From CAXMQZ01 sp963707075 (GTDB lineage: Bacteria; Acidobacteriota; Thermoanaerobaculia; Multivoradales; JAHEKO01), in contig CAVPOX010000002.1 in the NCBI GenBank assembly GCA_963707075.1, positions 558,001 through 622,000 of the forward strand: a stretch of DNA of 64,000 nt. Direction: 5' to 3'. A program made the position numbers and the translations under genes. The notes below the pieces were generated by a model. It made no database searches. It saw only the letters and a program-made list of their open reading frames with translations, and was not told where the DNA came from. Below, piece after piece: positions 28,236-37,124 of this stretch (positions within the stretch are counted from its first letter, which is position 1; the number at the start of each line of letters is the position of its first letter).

Positions 28236-29579
28236 ATGTCGGACACTTCCACGCACAACCGCTGGACGGTGATCGCGGGCGGTCTGATCGTGCAGGTGAT
28301 TCTGGGCACGGTCTACGCCTTCAGCGTCTTTGTCAAACCGCTGGAATCGGCCATGGGCTGGGATCGATCGACGACCCAATGGGCCTTCTCGATCGCACTG
28401 GCCACCTTCGCTGCGGTGATGATCCCCGCCGGGCGCCTGCAGGACCGAATCGGTCCTCGCAAGGTGGCCTCGATCGGTGGCATCCTGCTCGGACTGTCCT
28501 TCCTGCTGGGTGCGATCCTGGTCGCGCCTGATCGACCCTGGGCTCTCTACCTGACCTACGGCGTCATCGGTGGCGCCGGAATCGGGTTCGCCTACGTTTG
28601 CCCCATTGCCGCCGCAGTCAAGTGGTATCCCGACAAGAAGGGTTTGATCACCGGCCTGGCTGTCGCCGGTTTCGGTGCTGGTGCCCTTTTCTTCGCCGGC
28701 CCCGCTTCCATCCTGCTCTTGCCACCTGGTGACGATCCAATGGGACTGTCACAGGTCCTGGCTGTCGGCCTGGGAGCCTCCCAAGGGACCGGATTCGGCA
28801 TCGGCTGGCGCGCGTTCTTCATCCTGCACGGGCTCGTGGCAGGTGTGGCGGTCTTGCTGGGAGCCTCGCTGCTACGCAATCCTCCCGCGGGTTGGACCCC
28901 GCCTGGCTGGCATCAGAACCCGGCAATTGTCAAAGTGCAGCGGGATGTGGAGTGGCACCAGATGCTCAATCGACCGCTGGCCTGCATGCTGTGGCTGACC
29001 TTCATCTTTGGCGCCACCTCCGGACTGCTGGCCATCGGTCAGTGGAAGCCAATGATGGGCAGTATTCTCGGCGGTACCACATTCGCTCCTGCCTGGATGG
29101 GCGGTTTTGGACGCTTCATCGAACCGGTCGGCATCCTGGCAGTCTTCAACGCCATCGGTCGCGTATTCTGGGGCCGGATCAGCGACTACATCGATCGCCC
29201 GCGGGCCATGATGCTCATGTATCTGGGCCAGGGACTGGCCTTCATGATGCTGGCCGGTATCGACTCTCACCTGGCGGTCTTCCTCGCTTCGGCCTGGGTG
29301 GGGCTGAACTTTGGCGGCAACTTCGCCCTTTTCCCTTCGGCGACGGCGGACTACTTCGGCACCAAGAACTTCGGCATCAACTATGGGTTCATCTTCACCG
29401 CCTATGGCGTGGCGGGGATTCTCGGACCGGTCGTCGGTGGTGTACTCTTCGATGTAACCAAGGAGTACGTCATCGCATTCGTCTTCGCCGGTACGCTCTG
29501 CTTTCTCGCTGCCGCTTCCTCAGTGGTCGTCTGGGCACTCGCCAGACGCCCCACAGACGAGCCTGCAACCGATGCTTGA
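28236..29579 (+). CDS. MFS transporter, oxalate/formate-antiporter (OFA) family
   Basis: 447 residues with about 12 membrane helices. GLIVQVILGTVYAFSVFVKPL in helix 1 (two overlapping parts), the loop 2-3 motif GRLQDRIGPRKVA, and KNFGINYGFIFTAYGVAGI in helix 11 are characteristic of the OFA subgroup, which moves small mono- and dicarboxylates such as oxalate, formate, pyruvate or acetate. GAGGAGAG lies 5-12 bases before ATG 28236. The stop overlaps the next gene, an acyl-CoA synthetase, by 8 bp, and the porin/acs operon is divergent. The context argues for acetate or another monocarboxylate as substrate; I cannot specify which. Confidence 0.88.
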   Translation: MSDTSTHNRWTVIAGGLIVQVILGTVYAFSVFVKPLESAMGWDRSTTQWAFSIALATFAAVMIPAGRLQDRIGPRKVASIGGILLGLSFLLGAILVAPDRPWALYLTYGVIGGAGIGFAYVCPIAAAVKWYPDKKGLITGLAVAGFGAGALFFAGPASILLLPPGDDPMGLSQVLAVGLGASQGTGFGIGWRAFFILHGLVAGVAVLLGASLLRNPPAGWTPPGWHQNPAIVKVQRDVEWHQMLNRPLACMLWLTFIFGATSGLLAIGQWKPMMGSILGGTTFAPAWMGGFGRFIEPVGILAVFNAIGRVFWGRISDYIDRPRAMMLMYLGQGLAFMMLAGIDSHLAVFLASAWVGLNFGGNFALFPSATADYFGTKNFGINYGFIFTAYGVAGILGPVVGGVLFDVTKEYVIAFVFAGTLCFLAAASSVVVWALARRPTDEPATDA

Positions 29580-31677
29580 CCCTCTGCTTCGCCCCGCATC
29601 GGTCGCCGTCGTCGGGGCTTCGCGGACTCCGGGCAAGGTGGGACACGCGATAGTCGCCAACCTGGTCGAGTCCGGGTTCGCGGGCCAGATCTACCCAGTC
29701 AACCCCAAATCGGAGGAGATCCTGGGCCTTCGCTGCTCACCCTCGCTGGCCGAAGTCCGGCAGCCGATCGATCTGTGTGTCATCGCCGTGCCGCCGCCAG
29801 CGGTCAAGGCAGCCGTCGAGGAGGCCCTGTCGGCGCACGTCCGCGCCGTGGCGGTGCTGACGGCGGGATTCAAAGAAGTCAGTGAACAGGGTGCCGCCCT
29901 CGAGGCGGAGATCGCGCGACTCTGCCGGAAACGAAAGGTTCCAATGATGGGGCCCAATTGTCTGGGTCTGATCAACGCCCATCACCAGATGAACGCCACG
30001 TTTGCACCGGTGATGCCTCCGGCAGGCAATATCTCCGTGATCTCGCAGTCGGGCGCCCTGTGTGTTGCCATTCTCGACTCTTCGGCGAGCGCGGGACTGG
30101 GACTGGCCATCACGGTGAGCCTAGGCAACAAAGCCGACCTCGACGAAGTCGACTTCCTGCAAGCCCTGGCAGCCGATCCGAACACCCAGGTGATCGTCGG
30201 CTATCTCGAGAGCATCGACAATGGGGAGGAGTTCCTCAAAGCCGCGCAAGAAGCGGCCACCGAAAAACCCGTGGTCATTCTGAAAGTGGGCGTCACCGCG
30301 AGTGGCGCCAAGGCGGCTTCATCGCATACCGGGAGTCTGGCGGGGGCCGATATCGCCTACGGTGCCGCTTTCAAACGTTCCGGTGTCGTGCGCGCCGAGA
30401 CTTTCGAAGCGCTCTTCGACTACGCTCAGGCCTTCGCCATGCAACCGATTCCAGCAGGCCCGCGCGTGACCGTCATCACCAATGCCGGCGGCCCAGGCAT
30501 CATGGCCGCCGACGCCGCCGAGATGGCGGGCCTGAAGCTCCCCATTCCCGATGCATCGACCGCGGAGAAGCTGCGCTCCGATCTGCCGGACACGGCTTCG
30601 GTCGGCAATCCGGTGGACGTTATCGGCGATGCCGATCCCTCTCGATACCTGAAAGCCTTCGAAACCATCCAGGGATCGGACGGCACCGATGCCATCGTGG
30701 TGATCGCCACGCCCCAGAACATGACCCAGCCGACGGAGCTGGCCAAGCGCCTGGCCGCGGCTCACGACGGCAGCAAGACCCTGCTGGCCGCATTTCTGGG
30801 CGGAGACGAGGTCCGAGAAGCCCGACGCACGCTCACCGCCCTGGGCATTCCCAATTACCCCTCCGCCGAGCGGGCCATGGGAGCGCTCAAGGCCATGACC
30901 GATTACTCGGCATGGCGCTCGCGCCCACCACGCATCGTCACCCACTACCCGGTCAACCGGCGCCGCATCGATCGGGTGCTGCGCTGGCACCGCAAGATGG
31001 ATCTGCAGCAGGTCGGCGAGGTAGAGGCCAAAGAGATCCTGCGCGCCTACGATTTCAGAATCCCGGAAGGTCAACTGGTAGAAACCGCCGACCAGGCTGT
31101 CGAGGTTGCCGAACGCGTCGGCTACCCCGTGGTGATGAAGATCGTCTCTCCCGACATCATCCACAAGTCCGACTCCGGTGGGGTGCGCCTCAACTTGGCC
31201 AGCGCCGATCAGGTCCGGGACGCCTACGACCTGCTCATGCTGCGCGCCACTCGACGCTCCCCCGACGCCAGGCTGCGTGGCGCTCTGGTCGAAAAGATGG
31301 GTCGCAGAGGCCGCGAGGTGATCCTGGGCATGACCCGTGATCCACAGTTCGGACCGATGCTGATGTTCGGCCTGGGCGGCATCTTTGTCGAGGTCATGAA
31401 GGACGTCACCTTTCACCTGGCGCCCATCACGGCCGAGGAGGCGATGCAGATGCTCCAGGGAACGCGGTCCTATGCCCTGCTTCAGGGCGCCCGTGGGCAT
31501 CGTCCCGTCGATCTCGACGCCATCGCGGCCGGTTTGCAGCGCATCAGTCAGCTCTCCACCGACTACCCCGAGGTCCTCGAGCTGGATATCAACCCGTACA
31601 TCGTCAGCGAAGCCGGGGGCGGCGCCTATGTTGCCGACGCCCGCATGACGATTGCAGTGACAGATGACGAAAGATGA
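29572..31677 (+). CDS. ADP-forming acetate/acyl-CoA synthetase, fused alpha-beta
   Basis: 701 residues. Order: CoA-binding Rossmann domain (about 1-130), two succinyl-CoA ligase-like flavodoxin domains (about 140-450) and a C-terminal ATP-grasp (about 475-700; SPDIIHKSDSGGVRLNL). His252 in SSHTGSLAGADIAYG is the probable phospho-histidine. Such NDP-forming enzymes interconvert acyl-CoA + ADP + Pi with acid + CoA + ATP and are reversible, unlike Acs. The GNAT domain that is often attached to this fold (as in Pat) is absent here but is present in the next protein. It overlaps the MFS gene by 8 bp and the CoA-transferase gene by 4 bp. Confidence 0.92.
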   Translation: MLDPLLRPASVAVVGASRTPGKVGHAIVANLVESGFAGQIYPVNPKSEEILGLRCSPSLAEVRQPIDLCVIAVPPPAVKAAVEEALSAHVRAVAVLTAGFKEVSEQGAALEAEIARLCRKRKVPMMGPNCLGLINAHHQMNATFAPVMPPAGNISVISQSGALCVAILDSSASAGLGLAITVSLGNKADLDEVDFLQALAADPNTQVIVGYLESIDNGEEFLKAAQEAATEKPVVILKVGVTASGAKAASSHTGSLAGADIAYGAAFKRSGVVRAETFEALFDYAQAFAMQPIPAGPRVTVITNAGGPGIMAADAAEMAGLKLPIPDASTAEKLRSDLPDTASVGNPVDVIGDADPSRYLKAFETIQGSDGTDAIVVIATPQNMTQPTELAKRLAAAHDGSKTLLAAFLGGDEVREARRTLTALGIPNYPSAERAMGALKAMTDYSAWRSRPPRIVTHYPVNRRRIDRVLRWHRKMDLQQVGEVEAKEILRAYDFRIPEGQLVETADQAVEVAERVGYPVVMKIVSPDIIHKSDSGGVRLNLASADQVRDAYDLLMLRATRRSPDARLRGALVEKMGRRGREVILGMTRDPQFGPMLMFGLGGIFVEVMKDVTFHLAPITAEEAMQMLQGTRSYALLQGARGHRPVDLDAIAAGLQRISQLSTDYPEVLELDINPYIVSEAGGGAYVADARMTIAVTDDER

Positions 31678-33539
31678 GCGAGTTCGACACCAATTGGCAA
31701 GAGAGGTATGCCGAAATGGTCACCACCCCCGAGGGAGCGGTGAGCCATCTCAAACCCGGGCAGCGAGTTTTCATCGGCACCGGCTGCGCCGAGCCCCTGG
31801 AATTGGTCAAGGCCCTGACGCAGCGCTCCAAACAGCTGCCGGACACCGAGATTGTCCACCTGCTCACGTTCGGTGAGGCGCCCTACGCTCACAAGGAGAT
31901 GACGAAGTTCTTTCGCATCAACAGCTTCTTCATCGCCGAGAACGTGCGCGACATTATTCAGGAAGGGCTGGGAGATTACACTCCCATCTTCCTGTCGGAT
32001 ATTCCGCGCCTCTTCCAGAGCGGTCAGCTGCCGCTGGATGCCGCCCTGATTCAGGTGACGCCGCCAGACCATCGCGGGATGTGCAGCCTCGGAGTCTCGG
32101 TGGATATCGTGCGCAGTGCCGCCGAGAATGCGTCGATCGTCATCGCTCAGGTCAACCCGAACATGCCGCGTACCCGGGGCCAGTCCGAGCTCCACGTTTT
32201 CGACTTCGACTACCTCGTCCCTTGTGATGCACCGCTACTCGAGACTACCTATGGCGAAGAGACGGAGGAGACTCGGCAGATCGCCGAGTATGTCGCCGCT
32301 CTGGTCGAAGATCGCTCCACCATAGAAGTCGGGATTGGACGCATTCCCCACTCCTTCCTCGGCTTTCTGAAAGACAAGAAGGACCTCGGCATCCACACCG
32401 AGATGATCACCGACGGCATCATCGACCTGGTGGAAAGCGGCGTCATCAACGGCTCGAACAAGACGCTGGACCGCGGCAAGATCGTAGCCAGCTTCTGCCT
32501 CGGGACGCGCAAGCTCTACGACTACATCGACGACAACGACACTTTCTCTTTCCAGCCGACCGAGTATGTCAACGACCCCTTCGTCATCAGCCAACACCAC
32601 AAGATGGTTGCCATCAACGTGGCTCTCGAGATCGATCTCACTGGCCAGGTCTGCGCCGACTCGATCGGCAGCAAGTTCTTCTCGGGAGTCGGGGGGCAGG
32701 TGGACTTCAATCGGGGCGCCGCCCGCGCGCATCGGGGCAAAGCGATTATCGCTCTACCCTCGACCGCTCGTGACGGGTCGATCTCACGGATCGTGTGCCA
32801 CTTGAGCCCCGGGGCCGGGGTTGTGACCACTCGCGCGGATGTGCACTATGTGGTGACCGAGTACGGCGTGGCGTACCTGCACGGCAAGAGTGTCCAGGAG
32901 CGCGCTCTGGCTCTGATCAGCATCGCGCATCCCGACTTCCGAGCCGGCCTGCTGCGCTCCGCGATCGACGCCAAGTACCTCTCTGCCGACTTCGCCGACA
33001 TCGAAGGCAAGATTGTCATCGGCCCCAAAGAGCTCCGGACCACGATGCTGATGCCCGATGGCACCCAGATCAGCCTGCGGCCAATTCACCCGACCGACGA
33101 GCCCCGCATGCGCAGCCTGTTTTACGAGCTCTCCCAACAGACTCTTTACTACCGGTTCATGAGCGATCTGAAGCGGATCCCACGCAAGCAGATCCAGGAC
33201 TTCGTCTACATCGACCACCGCAACGACATCGCCATCGTCGCCACCGTACCCGAAGCCGAAGGTGAAAAGATCGTCGCCATCGGTCGCTACTATCTCGACC
33301 CGACCACCAACATGGCCGAGGTCGCCTTTGTGGTCCACGACGACTGGCAGCGTCGCGGCATTGGCACCTTCATGTTCAACCACCTGGTGAAAATCGCTCG
33401 GCGCAACGGCATTCGCGGTTTTACCGCTGAAGTGTTGGCCCAGAACAAACCGATGCAGTCGGTCTTCGACCACAGCAACTGCAAGACCCAGAGTCGGCTG
33501 GAAGAGGGCGTCTACAGCTACAAAATGCTCTTCGAGTAG
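31674..33539 (+). CDS. Acetyl-CoA hydrolase/CoA-transferase fused to a GNAT acetyltransferase
   Basis: 621 residues. Residues about 15-440 form an acetyl-CoA hydrolase/transferase (Cat1/Ach1-like): GCAEPLELVKAL, IEVGIGRIPHSFL, GIHTEMITDGIIDLVESGV and GGQVDFNRGAARA with the family's GGQxDF motif. Residues about 460-615 form a GNAT N-acetyltransferase domain, starting ISLRPIHPTDEPRMRSLFYEL and with the acetyl-CoA pyrophosphate loop as VHDDWQRRGIGTFMF. The first half moves CoA between acids; the GNAT half may acetylate a protein, plausibly the acs Lys in SGKIMRR. The gene starts inside the stop of the acyl-CoA synthetase gene (ATGA), so the proteins are made in step. Confidence 0.9.
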   Translation: MSEFDTNWQERYAEMVTTPEGAVSHLKPGQRVFIGTGCAEPLELVKALTQRSKQLPDTEIVHLLTFGEAPYAHKEMTKFFRINSFFIAENVRDIIQEGLGDYTPIFLSDIPRLFQSGQLPLDAALIQVTPPDHRGMCSLGVSVDIVRSAAENASIVIAQVNPNMPRTRGQSELHVFDFDYLVPCDAPLLETTYGEETEETRQIAEYVAALVEDRSTIEVGIGRIPHSFLGFLKDKKDLGIHTEMITDGIIDLVESGVINGSNKTLDRGKIVASFCLGTRKLYDYIDDNDTFSFQPTEYVNDPFVISQHHKMVAINVALEIDLTGQVCADSIGSKFFSGVGGQVDFNRGAARAHRGKAIIALPSTARDGSISRIVCHLSPGAGVVTTRADVHYVVTEYGVAYLHGKSVQERALALISIAHPDFRAGLLRSAIDAKYLSADFADIEGKIVIGPKELRTTMLMPDGTQISLRPIHPTDEPRMRSLFYELSQQTLYYRFMSDLKRIPRKQIQDFVYIDHRNDIAIVATVPEAEGEKIVAIGRYYLDPTTNMAEVAFVVHDDWQRRGIGTFMFNHLVKIARRNGIRGFTAEVLAQNKPMQSVFDHSNCKTQSRLEEGVYSYKMLFE

Positions 33540-33587
33540 AACTCGGGCAGCGCTCTCACAGATCGATGTGCTAGTTTCGACTTCAGC

Positions 33588-34085
33588 ATGGAAAGGTTGA
33601 TCCCGGGGCGTGCTGCAGCTGGTCTTGGGTTTCTCGTGGGTCTGGTCGGGCTGCTTGGCTGCGCCAGCGTCGATCTCGAGCCACCATCGCTCACCCTGGT
33701 TGATCTACGACCGGCGGAGGCCACCCTTTTCGAGACCACCTTGTCGGTCAAATTGAGGATCTCGAACCCCAACCCTGAACCGCTCACCTTCGAAGGTGCC
33801 AGCTTCAAGCTCACACTCGACGGGCGCAAGATCGGCCGAGGCTCGACCGCGGAAACCGTGACAGTGAATCGTCTCGGCAGTGAAGTCATCGAGGCCACCT
33901 TCCACATCAGCAACGCCTCTTTGCTGCTGCGCTTGAAAGAGATCCTCGAAGTCCAGACCGTAGCGTACGCAGTCACGGGCAAGCTTTACACCCAGCAGTC
34001 GGGTCGGACCAGGAGCCTCAAGGTCGAGAGCTCGGGACAACTCGATTTGAGCCGCAACTACGCCATGCCGGCTACGCCTCGCTGA
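33588..34085 (+). CDS. LEA14/WHy-domain lipoprotein
   Basis: 165 residues. Signal peptide ending in LLGC (Cys near residue 25) fits the lipobox well, so a lipid-anchored protein is likely. The mature part has the late-embryogenesis-abundant type 2 (WHy) pattern: a strand-rich domain with VKLRISNPNPEPLTFEGASF, where the NPNP core is diagnostic. Bacterial members are periplasmic, stress-linked and of unknown activity. It lies 48 bp after the CoA-transferase gene and is followed by the promoter of the next operon. No enzymatic residues are visible. Confidence 0.8.
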   Translation: MERLIPGRAAAGLGFLVGLVGLLGCASVDLEPPSLTLVDLRPAEATLFETTLSVKLRISNPNPEPLTFEGASFKLTLDGRKIGRGSTAETVTVNRLGSEVIEATFHISNASLLLRLKEILEVQTVAYAVTGKLYTQQSGRTRSLKVESSGQLDLSRNYAMPATPR

Positions 34086-34089
34086 GACC

Positions 34090-34118
34090 TTGACACTGCG
34101 GCCTCCATGGTCTATCCT
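34090..34118 (+). promoter_or_regulatory. Consensus sigma-70-type promoter for the ArsR-methyltransferase/ahcY operon
   Basis: TTGACA (34090-34095, full match) is 17 bp from TATCCT (34113-34118, 4 of 6). The predicted start of transcription is about 34125, only about 3 bases before ATG 34128, so the message would be leaderless or nearly so. An upstream ATG at 34107 falls inside the spacer and cannot be the start if this promoter is used. Confidence 0.72.
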
Positions 34119-34137
34119 TTCATCCGGATGGAAGGAT
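34114..34137. promoter_or_regulatory. 24-bp near-perfect palindrome, likely ArsR-family operator
   Basis: Left half ATCCTTTCATCC and right half GGATGGAAGGAT match as an inverted repeat at 22 of 24 positions (one mismatched pair). It overlaps the -10 box, its centre (34125/34126) is at the predicted transcription start and the ATG lies in its right half. A dimeric winged-helix repressor bound here would block RNA polymerase directly. Confidence 0.72.
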
Positions 34138-35096
34138 TAAAAGAGGCTCCATCGCGGAATGCCGCGCAAATCTTCGAAAGGATCTCGATTCTCGGCGATC
34201 CGATTCGATGCCGCATCCTGCTGCTTCTCGAGGAACAGGAGCTGGCGGTCGCCGAGCTCTGCAGTGTCCTGCAGCTGCCCCAGTCGACGGTGAGTCGCCA
34301 TCTGAAGACGCTGAACGACGACGCGTGGATTACCGCCCGGCGAGAAGGAACGAGCCGCAGGTACTCCGTGTGTCGCCAACCTCATGACCTCGTTACACAG
34401 CAGCTCTGGCGTTTGCTCCGGGACGAGGTAGCTTCGACCAGCGCCGCGGCGCAGGACCGAGCTCGACTGACCGGCATTCTCGATCAGCGACGTACCCGGT
34501 CTCAGGAGTTCTTCTCGACGGCCGCCGGAGAGTGGGCAGAGCTGCGCCAGGAGCTCTTCGGTCAGCGCTTCGATCTCGAAGGCCTGCTGGCGTTTGTGGA
34601 CGAGACCTGGGTCGTTGGAGATCTGGGTTGCGGCACCGGGCAGACAACCCTCGCTCTGGCACCCTTCGTGGCGCGCGTCATCGCGGTCGACGAGTCACCC
34701 GCGATGCTGGAGGCAGCAAGGTCCCGACTCGCGGGAATCGAGAATGTCGACCTGCGACAGGGGCGCCTCGAGGAATTACCCATCGAACCCGACTCACTGG
34801 ATGCGGCCATGGTGGTCATGGTTCTGCATCACCTGGCCGATCCGGCGCGAGTCCTGGCCGAAGCCGCCAAAGCTCTCAGACCGAAGGGCAAGCTGCTGGT
34901 GCTGGACATGCTCTCGCACGATCGCGAGGACTACCACCAGCAAATGGGGCACGTCTGGCTGGGATTCGAACCCGAGCAGATCCAGCAGTGGCTGGACCAG
35001 GCAGGATTCGAGCGTCTCCACCTTCATCGACTGAGACCGGACCCACAAGCCAAAGGCCCGTCTCTTTTTTCTGCAACAGCACGTCTCGCAGCCTGA
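34128..35096 (+). CDS. ArsR-family regulator fused to a SAM-type methyltransferase domain
   Basis: 322 residues from ATG 34128; a start at 34107 is in frame but lies between the promoter boxes. Residues about 12-85 are an ArsR winged helix (LGDPIRCRILLLL, LPQSTVSRHLKTLNDDAWITARREG in two parts). Residues about 160-310 are a class I methyltransferase fold with motif I GDLGCGTGQ (164-172), an acidic AVDES ribose contact and VLHHLADP. No metal-site cysteine pair typical of metal-sensing ArsR is obvious. It precedes ahcY by 29 bp. The natural reading is a sensor of S-adenosylhomocysteine or SAM controlling the methyl cycle, as described for SahR in Proteobacteria; that is inference here. Confidence 0.86.
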   Translation: MEGLKEAPSRNAAQIFERISILGDPIRCRILLLLEEQELAVAELCSVLQLPQSTVSRHLKTLNDDAWITARREGTSRRYSVCRQPHDLVTQQLWRLLRDEVASTSAAAQDRARLTGILDQRRTRSQEFFSTAAGEWAELRQELFGQRFDLEGLLAFVDETWVVGDLGCGTGQTTLALAPFVARVIAVDESPAMLEAARSRLAGIENVDLRQGRLEELPIEPDSLDAAMVVMVLHHLADPARVLAEAAKALRPKGKLLVLDMLSHDREDYHQQMGHVWLGFEPEQIQQWLDQAGFERLHLHRLRPDPQAKGPSLFSATARLAA

Positions 35097-35125
35097 ACGC
35101 AGGCGCAGCCAATAAGGAGAACCGC

Positions 35126-36622
35126 ATGACTATCATCACCGATCAAGAGAAAATCGACACCGCTCGCGTCAGCGAGCGACTACCCTTCAAGGTGGCCGAT
35201 CTGACTTTGGCCGAGCTTGGGCGCAAGGAGATCCGCCTGGCCGAGCAGGAGATGCCCGGACTGATGGCGCTGCGGCAGAAATACGGCGACACCAGACCAC
35301 TGACTGGAGCGAAGGTCATGGGCAGTCTGCACATGACGGTACAAACCGCCGTGTTGATCGAGACCCTCGACGAGCTGGGCGCCGATGTCCGCTGGGCGTC
35401 GTGCAACATCTTTTCTACGCAGGATTCGGCAGCCGCAGCCGTGGCAGTGGGTCGGCCGGAGAGCGGGGGCTCCCCCGAGGAGCCCAGGGGAATTCCGGTC
35501 TTCGCCTGGAAGGGCGAGACGCTCGAAGAGTACTGGTGGTGCACCAAGGAGGCGCTCACCTGGCCGGATGGCACCGGCCCGGATCTCATCGTGGACGATG
35601 GCGGTGACGCCACCCTCCTGGTGCACAAGGCAGCCGAATTTGAAAAGGCGGGAGAGATTCCGGCCTTCGATCCGGACAACGACCCTGAGGAGTGGGAGGT
35701 GATTCTGCAGACGATTCGCAGCGAGCTGGCCGAGCATCCCGGGCGCTGGTCCGCCATCGCCGCGCACATCAAGGGTGTCAGTGAAGAAACCACGACGGGG
35801 GTCCATCGGCTCTATCAGATGCAGAAGACCGGTGAGTTGCTCTTTCCCGCCATCAATGTCAATGACTCTGTCACCAAATCCAAGTTCGACAACATCTACG
35901 GCTGTCGCCATTCGGTCATCGACGGGCTCAACCGCGCCACCGATGTGATGCTCTCTGCAAAGCTGGCGGTAGTCTGCGGCTTTGGCGAGGTCGGGAAAGG
36001 TTGTGCCCAGGCTCTGCGCGGGCAGGGCGCCCGGGTCGTGGTCACCGAGATCGACCCGATCTGTGCACTGCAGGCCGCCATGGAGGGCTACGAGGTCGTG
36101 CAGCTCGAGGATGTCGTCGACAAGGCCGATATCTTCATCACCGCTACCGGAAACTTCAACATCATCACCGCCGACCACATGAGCCGCATGAAAGACAAGG
36201 CGATCGTGGGCAACATCGGCCATTTCGACAACGAAATCGATATGGCAGGCCTGAAGAAGACCGAAGGCATCGAGCACATAAACATCAAACCTCAGTACGA
36301 CGAATGGCGGTTCGCTGACGGCCACAGCATCCTGGTACTTTCCGAAGGGCGTTTGCTCAATCTGGGCAATGCCACCGGTCACCCGAGCTTCGTCATGTCG
36401 GCTTCCTTCACCAACCAGGTGCTGGCGCAGATGGAGTTGTGGGGGAACCGGGACGCCTATGGTGTCGACGTCCACATGCTGCCCAAGAGATTGGACGAAG
36501 AAGTCGCGCGACTCCATCTGGAGCAGCTCGGTGTGCGGTTGACCAGACTGACAGAGCAGCAGGCCGACTACATCGATGTCGACCCGGATGGGCCCTACAA
36601 GCCCGATCACTACCGCTACTAG
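35126..36622 (+). CDS. ahcY: Adenosylhomocysteinase
   Basis: 498 residues from ATG 35126; AAGGAGA at 35114-35120 sets the start. It splits S-adenosylhomocysteine to adenosine and homocysteine using tightly bound NAD. Conserved segments: SLHMTVQTAVLIETL, SCNIFSTQDSAAAA, SEETTTGVHRLYQM, NVNDSVTKSKFDN, the NAD motif VCGFGEVGKGCAQALRGQGA and the C-terminal DHYRY that closes the NAD site. The insertion around residue 110-130 and the total length fit the long bacterial form. It is the second gene of the ArsR-methyltransferase operon and is likely derepressed when S-adenosylhomocysteine rises. Confidence 0.97.
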   Translation: MTIITDQEKIDTARVSERLPFKVADLTLAELGRKEIRLAEQEMPGLMALRQKYGDTRPLTGAKVMGSLHMTVQTAVLIETLDELGADVRWASCNIFSTQDSAAAAVAVGRPESGGSPEEPRGIPVFAWKGETLEEYWWCTKEALTWPDGTGPDLIVDDGGDATLLVHKAAEFEKAGEIPAFDPDNDPEEWEVILQTIRSELAEHPGRWSAIAAHIKGVSEETTTGVHRLYQMQKTGELLFPAINVNDSVTKSKFDNIYGCRHSVIDGLNRATDVMLSAKLAVVCGFGEVGKGCAQALRGQGARVVVTEIDPICALQAAMEGYEVVQLEDVVDKADIFITATGNFNIITADHMSRMKDKAIVGNIGHFDNEIDMAGLKKTEGIEHINIKPQYDEWRFADGHSILVLSEGRLLNLGNATGHPSFVMSASFTNQVLAQMELWGNRDAYGVDVHMLPKRLDEEVARLHLEQLGVRLTRLTEQQADYIDVDPDGPYKPDHYRY

Positions 36623-36644
36623 AGGACTTGCAGGCCAGTGTGTC

Positions 36645-36986
36645 TCAGCTGCTGAACGACTGCACCGCGAGATCCTCATTGTCGAAGATCTCGAACAGGA
36701 GATCCGCCTGGGTGATCACCAGGACGTCGACCACCCGGGGGGTGGGCTGCAGAAGCCTGAGATCACCACCCCGGTTGCGAACACTGGTCAGGCACGAGAC
36801 CAAAACACCCAGGCCAGTGGAGTCGATCGCATCGACCTGCGACATATCGAGCAGCAACATCGCATGCCCGTCTTCGAGCTGCTGGCGCACGTCTTCGCGA
36901 ACGGCTGCAGCGCCGCCACCGAGAGAGAGTCGGCCGTCCAGCTCGAGAATGCGTACCTGGTCTCGATCACGAATCCTGATGTCCAT
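36645..36986 (-). CDS. STAS-domain anti-anti-sigma factor-like protein
   Basis: 113 residues from ATG 36986 (MDIRIRDRDQVRILELDG), with GAGGT 5 bases upstream; a GTG at 37031 in the same frame has no site. It is a lone STAS domain. The segment LLLDMSQVDAIDSTGLGVLV contains the conserved D-S-T-G-L-G motif whose Ser is phosphorylated by an RsbW/SpoIIAB-like kinase. No such kinase is adjacent. The SpoIIE phosphatase at 4874 is a formal candidate partner but lies 30 kb away. It converges with ahcY (22 bp between stops) and is divergent from the M16 peptidase genes. Confidence 0.86.
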   Translation of the reverse strand: MDIRIRDRDQVRILELDGRLSLGGGAAAVREDVRQQLEDGHAMLLLDMSQVDAIDSTGLGVLVSCLTSVRNRGGDLRLLQPTPRVVDVLVITQADLLFEIFDNEDLAVQSFSS

Positions 36987-37124
36987 ATCAACCTCGACCT
37001 CGAGCGCCAGCCGGAAAACCTCGACAGGCACTCTGGCGTATAGAGAACGAGTTTAGCAGAGGGCGGTGAGCGCTCTGCACGGGCTTGCTACTATCCTGTG
37101 GAATCCATCGCGGAGCAGATTCTC

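Noticed and set aside
34107..34127. ATG 34107 as start of the ArsR-methyltransferase
   Set aside because: It lies between the -35 and -10 boxes of the best promoter in the window, so it would not be transcribed from it.
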